NCBI GenBank assembly: GCA_009692465.1
Contig: SHZD01000014.1
Coordinates: 1-50,892, forward strand
DNA length: 50,892 nt
From: Myxococcales bacterium
GTDB taxonomy: Bacteria > Myxococcota_A > UBA9042
Reading direction: 5' to 3'
The notes below the pieces were generated by a model. It ran no database searches and was not told the DNA's origin. It was given only the letters and a program-made list of their open reading frames with translations. Position 1 is the stretch's first letter. Every line of letters starts with the position of its first letter. Shown here piece after piece: positions 1 through 8,927 of this stretch. The position numbers were made by a program, and so were the translations under genes.

Positions 1-149
1 AGCCGATCAAATAAGATTTGCTCGGCGTCTCAGTGCTTGCTTTGTGGGTCGCGAGCCTGCGGCACTTATTCAGTGGCCTGCGGGTTGGCGTCAGGCCGCT
101 CCGTTTTGTTTGGGAATTCTTTGAGGTTCGGCGTTAATTGGTCGGGTCT
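1..149 (+). mobile_element. Structured dispersed element, copy 1 (long subtype)
   Basis: The window begins two bases inside this element. It matches the reverse complement of 33260-33410 with three differences seen by eye. Its 5' arm (AGCCGATCAAAT) pairs with ATTTGCTCGGC a few bases later, and its 3' end (GGTCGGGTCT) is complementary to the 5' end. The core GTGGGTCGCGAGCCTGCGG is shared with the other copies. CTAG at 150-153 follows the right end and matches the CTAG flanks of the 33.3 kb copy. There is no coding capacity of its own. It belongs to the family described in the findings. Confidence 0.8.
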
Positions 150-225
150 CTAGCCGTGCTGCCAGAGCCGATTAGCAAACAGGGCCAGCACGGCGACTTG
201 ATTTTCGCTGCACGGCCCCGCGTTA

Positions 226-357
226 GGGCAAGTAAAGGTGAACTCGATCAACCTGCGCGAAGACCGGAGCGGCGAGTCGGCCGTATTGACCCGAGCTCGC
301 GACCCACCCAGCACGCAAACGGCCTTGCAAAGGAATCATTTATGCATTTACGAGCCC
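226..357 (-). mobile_element. Structured dispersed element, copy 2
   Basis: This 132-bp copy lies in the reverse orientation. It is flanked by TTA at 223-225 and TTA at 358-360, a matched 3-bp candidate target duplication. The right-hand TTA is, on the minus strand, the TAA stop codon of the methyltransferase gene, so the element starts immediately after that gene. On the minus strand the ends read GGGCTCGTAAATGCAT and CCTTTACTTGCCC, which are roughly complementary. The core contains GGTGGGTCGCGAGCTCG. The segment between this copy and copy 1 (154-222) shows nothing else. Confidence 0.8.
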
Positions 358-1221
358 TTACGCCATCCGAAACCGCAAGCAGTAGTAAAACCGCCCAGGC
401 TGCTCGACCAACACATCGGTCGCCCCAACGGGCACTGCTTCGACCGGGCAATGCGGGTCCGAGTCGTAAAACGTCAAGGCCTTGAACCACGCCTTGACCC
501 ACAAGTTGTGGCTGCGACTGGGGTCCAGTTGCTCATCGACGACCACAATCGGGGTGTTGGGCTTGGCCACCCGCGCCATTTCCGCCATCGCTTTGGCCGG
601 ACTGCCAAAGTTGCCAATCGCACCAACGTGAAACACGCGGTCAAAGCTGGCCTCGGCAAAAGGCAGCGCATGGGCGTCGCCCTGCACCAGCTGTACGCTG
701 TCAAAGCCTTGTTTTCGCAGTTTTTTTCGGCAAACCGCCATCATGCCGTCGCTGAGATCGATGCCCCAGTATTCGGCGCGCACCCCGGCTGGCAGGTGCT
801 GGTGGACGAGACCGACATTGACCCCAGTGCCGATGCACACTTCCAAAATCCGCAGCGGCGTACCGTCTGGATTGGGTTGCAAGGCCGAAAACTCGCAGCG
901 CTGCAGGTAAGCTTGGCGCATTTGCGACTCGGAGCCCTCCAACTGCCACACCGGCAGCAAATAGGTCACCGCCGGGTCGTGCCAGCTGGGCAGCGCATTG
1001 TAGATGTGGCGCATCAAGCGATCGTTGCCTTGCACCCACTTATCCCGGTACATAATTGGAGTGTTGTCGCGGACTTGCCACGGATCGCCGCAGTTTGTGC
1101 AGCGCAAGTCGGTGCGGCCCATGTGCACCGTTTCGGGCAGCTCGCCGTTGCAGCTTGGGCAGCGCATTAACGCCCAGTTGCTGGGTGCGATCACCTGATT
1201 GGCTGCTCTGTGGCTGCTCAT
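358..1221 (-). CDS. Zinc-ribbon class I SAM-dependent methyltransferase
   Basis: The predicted protein has about 287 residues. An N-terminal zinc-ribbon-like segment carries CPSC and CTNC pairs, and a Methyltransferase_11-type Rossmann domain follows. Visible SAM motifs are the glycine motif EVCIGTGVN, the acidic end of strand 2 in GIDLSDGMM, and LPFAEASFDRVF for the post-motif strand. The arrangement resembles UbiE/MenG-like or other small-molecule methyltransferases, but the substrate cannot be read from sequence. The start at 1221 is chosen because its ATG overlaps the TGA of the upstream cyclase gene (ATGA) and is preceded by a G-rich ribosome site; the frame is open upstream to 1260. The overlap suggests translational coupling with the cyclase. 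The stop codon coincides with the flank of a dispersed element, so the region downstream of the gene has been altered by insertion. Confidence 0.85.
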   Translation of the reverse strand: MSSHRAANQVIAPSNWALMRCPSCNGELPETVHMGRTDLRCTNCGDPWQVRDNTPIMYRDKWVQGNDRLMRHIYNALPSWHDPAVTYLLPVWQLEGSESQMRQAYLQRCEFSALQPNPDGTPLRILEVCIGTGVNVGLVHQHLPAGVRAEYWGIDLSDGMMAVCRKKLRKQGFDSVQLVQGDAHALPFAEASFDRVFHVGAIGNFGSPAKAMAEMARVAKPNTPIVVVDEQLDPSRSHNLWVKAWFKALTFYDSDPHCPVEAVPVGATDVLVEQPGRFYYCLRFRMA

Positions 1222-4200
1222 GACCCCCACCGTTCCTGATCGGCGACATCCAAATCCCAAACTGCTTGCACGGTCTCCAACTCCTCAATTGCCTTGTCGA
1301 GCCATTTTTCACGTTCGCGATCGCCGCGTGGCAAGTGGCGGCCGATTTCGCGCTTGGCCAGCGCCGACTCCCATGGCATGTGTTGGCGATCGGCGATTTC
1401 GATGCAAGACTTCCACAATTGCGTTGCTTTAGCGCTATTGCCGCTCAACTGGGCGAGCACCCCGTCCCACAACAGCGCCTGTGGCTTGCCAAACGGAAAG
1501 GCGCCGCCAAAACGGCGCATCGCCAAGCAGCCGATCTCGGCTTTCTGGCGCAGTCTGGCTACGCTGGGATCGCCTTTGGGTGCCGATTGCCACATCAGCA
1601 AGTACGTCTCGGCGACCGCGGCCAGCGCGTGCTGTACCCAGTAGGCCACCGGGCGCTTTTTGATGTAGGGCAGCAAAGTGTCCGCCAGATCCTCCGCCCC
1701 TTGGCGGTCACCGCGGCGCATGCGCGCCAGCGCTTCAATGGCGTTTCCCCACAAAACCTCTGATTTTGTAGCGTTTTTAGTGATCCAGTCGGCGATGGTG
1801 GCGTATTCTTCGCCCGCTTTGACCGCATCGCCGGTGCGCACTTGCACTGCTGCGGACATCATGGTCGCCCATGCTTGAATTTGCAGGTTATTTGAAAAGT
1901 GCGCCGAAGTCTTCATGCTCTCAAATTTGCCCTGCGCTTCTCGAAAACGCCCGGCAAAAAACAACAAGATCCCATGCACACCCAGTGATTCCTCGCGCAG
2001 CCGCCGGTCGCCAAAAGTGCGGGCCACGTCAGCCGCGCGTTGCAGCTTGGTCTCGGCGGCGCTCCAGCGCGCATCGTACAAATCGACAATCGCCACCCGC
2101 GACAGCACATAGGCCAGCGCGCCATTGGCGTTGGGCGAGCGTTCGGCCACTGAAATCGCCCGTTCGGCCCAATTCTTGGCAATCCCGCGCAACTGCGGCA
2201 CCGAGCCCAGCACCACCGCCATCACCGCATAGGCTTTACCCAGCTCGGCCGACAGGCCCGCCGGCTCCGAGACGTTCAGTTCGCGCAGGCCAGAGTCGAG
2301 GCAACCGACTGCATCTTCAGCGTAAATGTGGATTTCAGTCAGCCGATTGAGCACGCGGGTCGCCCAAATGCGACGCTGTTTCAAAGCGTCCTCAACCAGC
2401 GCAAACCGGTGTGGAAAGTAAGCTTGGGCCACGCGGGCAAACACCTGCCGCAGCAGACCGCCAATCGAGCCCAGCAGCGTCGTCGGTACCGGCAATTTCA
2501 GATACTGCAACGCCATGCGCCCGTGGACCTTGGTCAAATCCAAACGACCCAAGCGAAACCACGCTTCGGCCAAGTGGCGATGCCAATGCGCGCGCCGTTC
2601 GTCGGTGGCCTGAGCCGGGTGCTCTTTGTCCAAAGCCAGCGCTTGTTTAAGCAATTCAACGGCTTCTCGATTGGCGTAGCGATCCAAGTTCTGTTCGGCG
2701 GCCAGTTCCAGGCAATGCAAAGCCTTGGCCCACTCTTCAGCGCGCATCCAGTGGTGGGCCAAAATGGGCAAAAAGTGCGACAAATCTTCGGCATAGCGCC
2801 GTTCATACCACTGGGCCACCGAGCGGTGCAGCCCGCGCCGTTGGCCAAACAACATCAATCCATAGACTGCCTCTTGGGTCAGCACATGCTTGAACAGGTA
2901 CTGATCGGCAACATCGGACAACCGCAGCAACTCTTGGTCGATCAGGTGCGGCATCATCTTGGGCACCGCGGCCTGATGGTCCGGCAGCGGGTAGACGTCC
3001 TGCACCGTTTCGACCGGAAACTGCCGACCGACCACCGACGCCACCTTAAGCGCCATTTGCTCAGGCGCGTGCAGTGAGTCGATACGCGAGACAATCAGAC
3101 CTTCGACCGTCGCCGGCAATTGAATCTCCGACAACTGCTCCAGGGCCACCGCTAACCGGGTCTCATCCCCTTCGATCTTGATGCGGCCTGTGTCGCGCAA
3201 GACCAGCGCCAACTCTTCAACATACAAGGCATTTCCGCCTGCGCGCTGGGCAATCAGATCGATCACTTCACTGGGCAGGCCCTTGACCCCCAACCGCTGG
3301 CACGCCAGATTGCCGGCGTCATCGCGTGACAGCGGACCCAAGCGCAACTTTTTGATTTCAGGGTCTTTAATCAGAATCTTGAATTCGTCAGGCGGTTCAT
3401 CCATCGGCCGCGAGGCCACGATCCACATGGTCGGAATGACGTTGAGCCGCAACGCGCGAAATAGCGCCCATGAGGCCGAGTCAAACCAGTGCGCATCCTC
3501 GACAATGACCGCGGTGGCCTGTTTGTCGACAACCTGTTGCAAAATAGCGGCCAACAGCTTTTGGGTCTGCTGGGCGCGCGCTTCGCCGGACAAGTAGCGC
3601 GTCGCTTCATCGGAGCCCAAGTCGGCGGCCAGCACCACTTCCAACAGCGGGCGCAACACCCGGAGCTTGTCCGGAAAAACCGATAGAAACTGCTCGACCT
3701 TACGGCTGCGCTCCGGGGTATCGTCACTGGGCTGCAGGCCAAAAATGTCGGCGAAAACATTGCGCCACGGGTGGTACGGCGCGTTGCGGTCCACCGCGTC
3801 GCCTGCACCTTTGAGCACGCGCATGTGCAGCACAGCGGCCTGGCGTTCAAAATCGTCCAACAGGCGGGATTTGCCGATGCCGGCTTCACCGATGATAAAC
3901 GCCACCGAGCTTTGGCGGGCGCGGACCACGGCTTGAATGCACTCGCCCAGCGTCTCGCGCTCTTTTTCGCGGCCGACCATGATGGTCTTGGACTTGACCG
4001 CGGCGCGCAGATTGCCCGTAGGTGTCCAGATTTGCACGGGATCGGTGCGGCCGCGCACTTCAATCACATGCAGTTTTTGCATCTCAAGTTGGGTGCTGGC
4101 CAACTGCGCCGTGAGGTCGTCGCACCACAACTTGCCTTCAGACGCCTCCATCAACCGCGCCGACAGATTGACGACGGGGCCTAATACCGTGTATTCACAG

Positions 4201-5384
4201 CGCTCTGCGCTACCCACGGTGCCGCAGAACACCTGACCGGTGGCCACCCCGACCCCAGCCGTTACTCCGCTTTCCATCAACGCTTTGCGCATCGCCATCG
4301 CGGCTTGCAAGGCGCGCGCGGCGTTGTCTTCATGCGAGATCGGAGGCAGGCCAAAGGCGGCGATCAGCACCGCGCCTTTTTCGTCGACGCTAATCTTGTT
4401 GATGGCGCCGTCGTAGCGGTAGACCGACCGTTGCATGGCCGTCACCATCGCTTGTACGTGGTGAATATTGACTTTTTCGGCGACACCGCCAGGCAAAGCG
4501 GCAAACACAACCGAGACCTGACGCAGCTCCGACAGCCAGTCGGACATGCCCTCGGCCAAGCGCGCCAGCACCACGCCGGGCACGAACATGCGCAGCGCCG
4601 GCTCGGCGTCGGGGTGGACCGGCGCCCGCAGCAGCGGCTCAGCTGGCGGCAAGTCGTTGACCCAGTTCAGCCGCATCGGCCTGTCGCCGGCCGGCCCGAA
4701 CAGCGTTTGGCGACCCGCTTCGCGCACGGTGGCGGCGTCAAAATCGGCGACCGTAGTCTTGCCATCGGCGCCGAGTTTGGGTGCTGCCCGCCCGCTAAAC
4801 GGCACCCCCAAGTTGGACCACGCCGCCGCGCTGACCACCACATGCCCAGGGGCCGTCAACGCGCGCAGGGACTTGAGGTCGGCCACCGCCGCGCCAGAAG
4901 GCACCACCTCCCAGCGCTCCAGCACCCCGCCAACGTGCAACAGCGACACATCGCCCGAGCAAATGCACACGCGCATCGAAAGGGTAATTTCATCGCCAAC
5001 GGTAAAACCGGCTAATTCCTTCTGGGCGCGCAACCCGCAGGCTGCCGCCGCCCGCACTGCTGTCGGCAAGCCAATACCGGTGCCGTCCCACACGCAAATC
5101 AAGGCGTCGCCAGCGAATTTCAGGACGTCGCCGCCGTGGTCGGTCACGGTGTCGATGAGTTTGCCTAGGTAGCCGTTCAACGCCGCGTTGATGCGCTCTG
5201 CACCGTCGGGTCGGCCCGACAGGATCTCCGTCATCCGGGAAAACCCAGTGATATCCGCAAACATCACCGCGCCCTGCAACTCGTCGGCCACTGCTTGTGA
5301 CAGTGGCGTCGGGTCGGCGAGCAGGCGCGTCACCAACGCCGAGGGCGTAAAGCGCGCGAGGTGATCGGCCGTGAACTGCGCCAT
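1218..5384 (-). CDS. Tandem class III adenylate cyclase-ATPase-TPR protein (soluble adenylyl cyclase-like)
   Basis: This large cytoplasmic protein (1388 residues) has two cyclase homology domains (about 35-200 and 285-455), a P-loop ATPase with Walker A GEAGIGKS at 499-506 and a Walker B-like VIVEDAHWFD, then a long TPR-like helical tail. The first cyclase domain keeps both metal-binding aspartates (D44 in FADITGF, D93 in KFAGDAL) and K89. The second lacks the first metal aspartate but has DEKGAVLIAAFGLP and YTVLGPVVNLSARL. This C1/C2/ATPase order and the local motifs recall mammalian soluble adenylyl cyclase (ADCY10) and related bacterial proteins. The likely reaction is ATP to cAMP, with active sites formed between C1 and C2. 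Regulation by bicarbonate or calcium is only an inference from the family. An AGGA ribosome site lies just before the ATG. Confidence 0.88.
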   Translation of the reverse strand: MAQFTADHLARFTPSALVTRLLADPTPLSQAVADELQGAVMFADITGFSRMTEILSGRPDGAERINAALNGYLGKLIDTVTDHGGDVLKFAGDALICVWDGTGIGLPTAVRAAAACGLRAQKELAGFTVGDEITLSMRVCICSGDVSLLHVGGVLERWEVVPSGAAVADLKSLRALTAPGHVVVSAAAWSNLGVPFSGRAAPKLGADGKTTVADFDAATVREAGRQTLFGPAGDRPMRLNWVNDLPPAEPLLRAPVHPDAEPALRMFVPGVVLARLAEGMSDWLSELRQVSVVFAALPGGVAEKVNIHHVQAMVTAMQRSVYRYDGAINKISVDEKGAVLIAAFGLPPISHEDNAARALQAAMAMRKALMESGVTAGVGVATGQVFCGTVGSAERCEYTVLGPVVNLSARLMEASEGKLWCDDLTAQLASTQLEMQKLHVIEVRGRTDPVQIWTPTGNLRAAVKSKTIMVGREKERETLGECIQAVVRARQSSVAFIIGEAGIGKSRLLDDFERQAAVLHMRVLKGAGDAVDRNAPYHPWRNVFADIFGLQPSDDTPERSRKVEQFLSVFPDKLRVLRPLLEVVLAADLGSDEATRYLSGEARAQQTQKLLAAILQQVVDKQATAVIVEDAHWFDSASWALFRALRLNVIPTMWIVASRPMDEPPDEFKILIKDPEIKKLRLGPLSRDDAGNLACQRLGVKGLPSEVIDLIAQRAGGNALYVEELALVLRDTGRIKIEGDETRLAVALEQLSEIQLPATVEGLIVSRIDSLHAPEQMALKVASVVGRQFPVETVQDVYPLPDHQAAVPKMMPHLIDQELLRLSDVADQYLFKHVLTQEAVYGLMLFGQRRGLHRSVAQWYERRYAEDLSHFLPILAHHWMRAEEWAKALHCLELAAEQNLDRYANREAVELLKQALALDKEHPAQATDERRAHWHRHLAEAWFRLGRLDLTKVHGRMALQYLKLPVPTTLLGSIGGLLRQVFARVAQAYFPHRFALVEDALKQRRIWATRVLNRLTEIHIYAEDAVGCLDSGLRELNVSEPAGLSAELGKAYAVMAVVLGSVPQLRGIAKNWAERAISVAERSPNANGALAYVLSRVAIVDLYDARWSAAETKLQRAADVARTFGDRRLREESLGVHGILLFFAGRFREAQGKFESMKTSAHFSNNLQIQAWATMMSAAVQVRTGDAVKAGEEYATIADWITKNATKSEVLWGNAIEALARMRRGDRQGAEDLADTLLPYIKKRPVAYWVQHALAAVAETYLLMWQSAPKGDPSVARLRQKAEIGCLAMRRFGGAFPFGKPQALLWDGVLAQLSGNSAKATQLWKSCIEIADRQHMPWESALAKREIGRHLPRGDREREKWLDKAIEELETVQAVWDLDVADQERWGS

Positions 5385-5664
5385 CGGGTCCTAGCAGGGG
5401 AAGAGCATTGCGAAATGCCAGCGGATCGGCACGATAATCGCAAGCAAGGGCTCGGCCATGTCGGGCAGTCGCCCAATGGAAACGGCCGACTTGCGCCAGC
5501 CGAATCCAAGTCAGCGATGGTGCCAGCCCTACAGCCTAAGCTGATCGATGGGGTTGGGCAAGAAAACGGGCACTTTGCCTTTGTATCTCACAGTTTGCCG
5601 CGCAGGGAATCGGTTGGGAGTGGCCGAAGATAATGCGCCATCGGTTATGCAATGGCAAGGCAGG
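5385..5664. other. Intergenic region between histidine kinase and cyclase genes
   Basis: These 280 bp separate the kinase stop codon from the cyclase start, both on the minus strand. I see no convincing gene, repeat or strong hairpin. The promoter of the cyclase gene would be expected here, but I cannot place -35 and -10 boxes with confidence. Confidence 0.4.
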
Positions 5665-6849
5665 TTAGGCGGCAATTTTGGTGTCACTAGGGGCCAACGG
5701 CAGTGAAATTGTAAAGGTCGCCCCTTGCTCAGGCCCAGCGCTATGGGCGCGGACATCGCCAGCCATCTGGCGCATCAACTGGCGGCTGATGGATAAACCC
5801 AGACCCGTGCCATGGTTGGCGTGACGGTCGGTGGCCGAAGTGACCCACGGCTCAAACAAGCCGTCCGCTTGGTCGCTGCCAAACCCCACCCCGTCGTCGC
5901 TCACCGCGATCTCCGCCAGTTCCTTGTGCATAATAGCCTGTATGTGCAGCTTTTTTCCACCGTATTTCAGTGCATTGTCGACCAGATTCTCGAGCACCGT
6001 CCACAGCGCCACATCGTCACCCACGGCGGCCAAGGTGGCCGGGCACTGCACGGCAATGGTCGCCGATCCCCCCAAAATCTCCAGCCGATGATCGACAAAC
6101 TTAGTCAAAAACGCCTCAATTTCAATGCGATTGCGCACTAAACGCTGCTCGGGCAGGCGCAAGCGTTGGGCCAGCAGCAGGTTTTGAATCAAGTGCTCTT
6201 GACGCTCGACCGCCTGCAACGCCATCGTCAACAGCGGGACCTGCTGGTTGGTCGGCATGCGTCCGGCGCGCAGGGTTTCTAGCACCGCCTTGACCCCCGC
6301 CAGCGGGGTTTTGAGTTCATGGGTCATGCGCCCCAAAAACCCTTGCATTTGGCTGCGCACCCGCGTTTCCGCCCGCGACAAGCGGTACAGCATCGACACC
6401 ACCGCCAGCAGCAGCGACAGCAGCATGACGCCTTCGCCCAGCACCATCCCCTCACGGCGAGCAATGTGGTCCTGCCGCGATTGCAGATACGCGGCCGTAG
6501 GTTGCACCCAATAGTTGTGGTTGCCCCCACTAGGTGGAGCATGAACGTCGCGGCCGTCACCGACCCAATGCGCGGGTTTGAGCAGCGGCAGTTGGCCCAC
6601 CGTCAGGACATGCAAGCGCGGATCGTCGGCCACAGGACCAATAGGAGGCGAAGCGCTCATGCGGATGGCCGCCAGAGCCACTTCGCGGTCCAGCAAGGCC
6701 GCCGCCGTCGCTTGTTGCTCGGACAGCGTGAGGCGCAAGAAGGCAAACCACCACAACGACAAGGCAATCAGCAACACCACCGCGGCGCCAAACAGCAGGG
6801 TCAGACCGTGACGGCGCCACAGCGGAGTTGAGCGGGTGGTGTGCGCCAC
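5665..6849 (-). CDS. Membrane sensor histidine kinase
   Basis: This 394-residue protein has two membrane segments (about 15-38 and 138-155) enclosing a periplasmic sensor region of roughly 100 residues. A HisKA domain follows with the H-box MTHELKTPLAG (phospho-acceptor H177), then a HATPase domain with N-box LENLVDNALKYG, G1 box DDGVGFG and G2 box GTGLGLS. All catalytic motifs look intact. It should autophosphorylate and pass phosphate to a response regulator, but none is encoded in the window. The GTG start lies 12 bp after the hemL stop codon, behind AGGGGA, so it is probably co-transcribed with hemC-hemD-hemL. That context suggests it senses something linked to heme, porphyrin or redox state, which is inference only. 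The ligand is unknown. Confidence 0.9.
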   Translation of the reverse strand: MAHTTRSTPLWRRHGLTLLFGAAVVLLIALSLWWFAFLRLTLSEQQATAAALLDREVALAAIRMSASPPIGPVADDPRLHVLTVGQLPLLKPAHWVGDGRDVHAPPSGGNHNYWVQPTAAYLQSRQDHIARREGMVLGEGVMLLSLLLAVVSMLYRLSRAETRVRSQMQGFLGRMTHELKTPLAGVKAVLETLRAGRMPTNQQVPLLTMALQAVERQEHLIQNLLLAQRLRLPEQRLVRNRIEIEAFLTKFVDHRLEILGGSATIAVQCPATLAAVGDDVALWTVLENLVDNALKYGGKKLHIQAIMHKELAEIAVSDDGVGFGSDQADGLFEPWVTSATDRHANHGTGLGLSISRQLMRQMAGDVRAHSAGPEQGATFTISLPLAPSDTKIAA

Positions 6850-6861
6850 GACGGTATTCCC

Positions 6862-8172
6862 CTACGTCATCTGGCGCGCGGCACACACCAGCGCCGCGAC
6901 CAGACCGTCCAGTTGCGCTTCGGTGTGCGCCGCCGACAAAAACAGCACCTCGTAGGCCGATGGCGGCAGGTAAAAACCCGCCTGCAGGACATGGTGGTAG
7001 AGGTTGTTAAACCGCGCCACCGCCAGCGGATCGATGGTATCGGCGCGGGTGGGCAGCGGGCCTTGGGCAAAATACGGCCAAAACACCGAGCCTTGGCGCT
7101 GGCCGCGCAGCCACTCGATGCCGGTCGCCAGCAGCTTGTGTTCGAGGTAGGCGCCTAAGTGGTTCAGACGACGGTACACCGCCGGGTCTTGCAAAGTGCG
7201 CAAAGTGGCCAAACCGGCCGCAATCGAAAGCGGATTGCCCGACAGCGTCCCCGCTTGGTACACCGGCCCGACCGGGGCCAACAGCTCTAAGATGCGCCGC
7301 GGGCCGACAATCGCGCCCAACGGCAACCCGCCGCCGACGATTTTGCCCAAGGTGGTCAGATCAGGTTGCACGCCAACAAGGGCCCCGTAGCCACCGTAGT
7401 GCAGGCGAAAACCGGAGATGACTTCGTCAAAGATCAACAGCGCCCCGTGTTGGGTAGTGACGTGCCGCAGGCCGTGCAAGAACTCGGCCGTTTGCACCAG
7501 CAGGCCGTTGTTGGCCGGCAGCGGCTCGATAATGATGGCGGCGATGCGGGAGCCGTGGAGGGCAAACAAGTTGCGGACCGCGTCCAGATCGGCGAACGGC
7601 AGCGTGACGGTCAGCTGTGCAATTTCTTTGGGGACGCCCGCAGACGACGCCTCAGCGCCCGGATCAGCGTGGGTGATGAGCCCCGAGCCGGCCTTGACCA
7701 GCAGCGCATCGGCATGGCCGTGGTAGCCGCCCTCAAACTTGACGATGAGCGGCCGACCGGTCGCCCCGCGGGCCAACCGCAACGCCGTCATCACGGCTTC
7801 GGTGCCCGAGCTGACCAAGCGCGCCATTTGCGCACCCGGCAACGCTGCAACCAAAGTCTGAGCCATCTGCACTTCGGCGGGATGGCAAGCGCCGTAAGTC
7901 AGCCCGCGTGGAGCGATTTGAGTGACCGCGGCGATGACGGCGGGGTCACTGTGGCCCAAGATCAGCGGCCCCCACGACAAGCAAAAATCGACGTAGTGAT
8001 TGCCATCGACATCGATGACGTCAGCGCCACTGGCACTTTGGAAATAGACCGGTTTGCCGCCGACCGACTTGAAGGCGCGCACCGGACTGTTGACGCCGCC
8101 GGGGATAAAGCCAACAGCTTGGTCGTACAGGAGATCCGATTGAGTGCGGCAGTAGGTGCTTGACGAGTTCAT
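6862..8172 (-). CDS. hemL: Glutamate-1-semialdehyde 2,1-aminomutase
   Basis: HemL converts glutamate-1-semialdehyde to 5-aminolevulinate, the C5-pathway precursor of all tetrapyrroles, using pyridoxal/pyridoxamine phosphate in the cytoplasm. The 436-residue length is normal. The N-terminal signature PGGVNSPVRAFKSVGG, SSGTEA at 121-126, FDEV at 248-251 and the PLP lysine K277 in TTLGKIVGGG are all present. Its ATG overlaps the hemD stop codon (ATGA), giving tight translational coupling. The order hemC-hemD-hemL is a recognised heme gene arrangement in deltaproteobacterial-type genomes. hemA (glutamyl-tRNA reductase) and hemB are not in the window and must lie elsewhere. Confidence 0.97.
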   Translation of the reverse strand: MNSSSTYCRTQSDLLYDQAVGFIPGGVNSPVRAFKSVGGKPVYFQSASGADVIDVDGNHYVDFCLSWGPLILGHSDPAVIAAVTQIAPRGLTYGACHPAEVQMAQTLVAALPGAQMARLVSSGTEAVMTALRLARGATGRPLIVKFEGGYHGHADALLVKAGSGLITHADPGAEASSAGVPKEIAQLTVTLPFADLDAVRNLFALHGSRIAAIIIEPLPANNGLLVQTAEFLHGLRHVTTQHGALLIFDEVISGFRLHYGGYGALVGVQPDLTTLGKIVGGGLPLGAIVGPRRILELLAPVGPVYQAGTLSGNPLSIAAGLATLRTLQDPAVYRRLNHLGAYLEHKLLATGIEWLRGQRQGSVFWPYFAQGPLPTRADTIDPLAVARFNNLYHHVLQAGFYLPPSAYEVLFLSAAHTEAQLDGLVAALVCAARQMT

Positions 8173-8927
8173 GGCGGGTCCAACGGGCAGGTGGCGGTGA
8201 AAAGGATGGCGGCTGCACAGGCAGCCACGTCGGTCGAACTGGAGATCGCGCTTGCGTGCAATCCAGCGTTTTGCAATGCTTTAGCCGTTGTCGGCCCGAT
8301 AGCTACCCAACGGGCCTGCCGCCAAGCAGGCGACCAGCCGAGCAAGCGCGCAACTGCGGAAGGTGCTGCGGCAAAAACGATAGTCTGGGCGCAGGCATGG
8401 GCATGAAGCGCCGGATCGGGATCGGCTGGGGCACAGTTTTCGTACACTACCGCTTGGCGAACATCGAAGCCCCCAGCGAGCAGGTCGGTAGTCAAATCAC
8501 CTTGAGCGACGCGGGCTTGAACCACTAGGACCAGCGCGCCAGTCGGCAGCACGTTGCGCAAAGCCCGCGCCAGGCTCTTGCCCGTCGCTGGTTCGCGCGC
8601 TTGCACATGGACCAAAGCACCGCTATCGACCAAGGCCGCAGCCGTCGCCTCGCCCACCGCCGCCAGCCGCAGACCTGAACGCAGCACCGAAGCGGCGCCG
8701 AATTGGTCGAGCCATCCCGCAACCCCATGGCGACTGGAAAATGCCAGAGCGTCGGCCAGCTGGGCCCAACGCTGCACAGCCGCCCGCTCGGGCTCCACCG
8801 GCACCGGGCGCACGGCCGCGGTGGCGATCTCAATCACCTGCAGGCCTGCCGCCTGCAAGTGGTGGCACAGCATCTGGTTATCCGCCGTGGCGCGGGTCAG
8901 GACCACGGTCGGGCTGGCAACGCCCAC
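8169..8927 (-). CDS. hemD: Uroporphyrinogen-III synthase
   Basis: HemD closes and isomerises hydroxymethylbilane to uroporphyrinogen III in the cytoplasm. The 252-residue protein has the expected two-lobed HEM4 pattern: an N-terminal VVLTRATADN strand, LAFSSRHGVAGW in the first lobe, AAVGEATAAAL, and IVFAAAPSAVARLLGW with WVAIGPTTAKAL in the second lobe. HemD is poorly conserved, so position between hemC and hemL strengthens the call. The GTG start is preceded by GGAG with five bases of spacing, and the gene overlaps the end of hemC by about 31 bp. It overlaps hemL by four bases. Confidence 0.93.
   Translation of the reverse strand: MGVASPTVVLTRATADNQMLCHHLQAAGLQVIEIATAAVRPVPVEPERAAVQRWAQLADALAFSSRHGVAGWLDQFGAASVLRSGLRLAAVGEATAAALVDSGALVHVQAREPATGKSLARALRNVLPTGALVLVVQARVAQGDLTTDLLAGGFDVRQAVVYENCAPADPDPALHAHACAQTIVFAAAPSAVARLLGWSPAWRQARWVAIGPTTAKALQNAGLHASAISSSTDVAACAAAILFTATCPLDPP

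Noticed and set aside
238-1170. Plus-strand reading frame of 310 codons at the left end
   Set aside because: It is antisense to the methyltransferase gene, which has clear SAM motifs and translational coupling to its neighbour.
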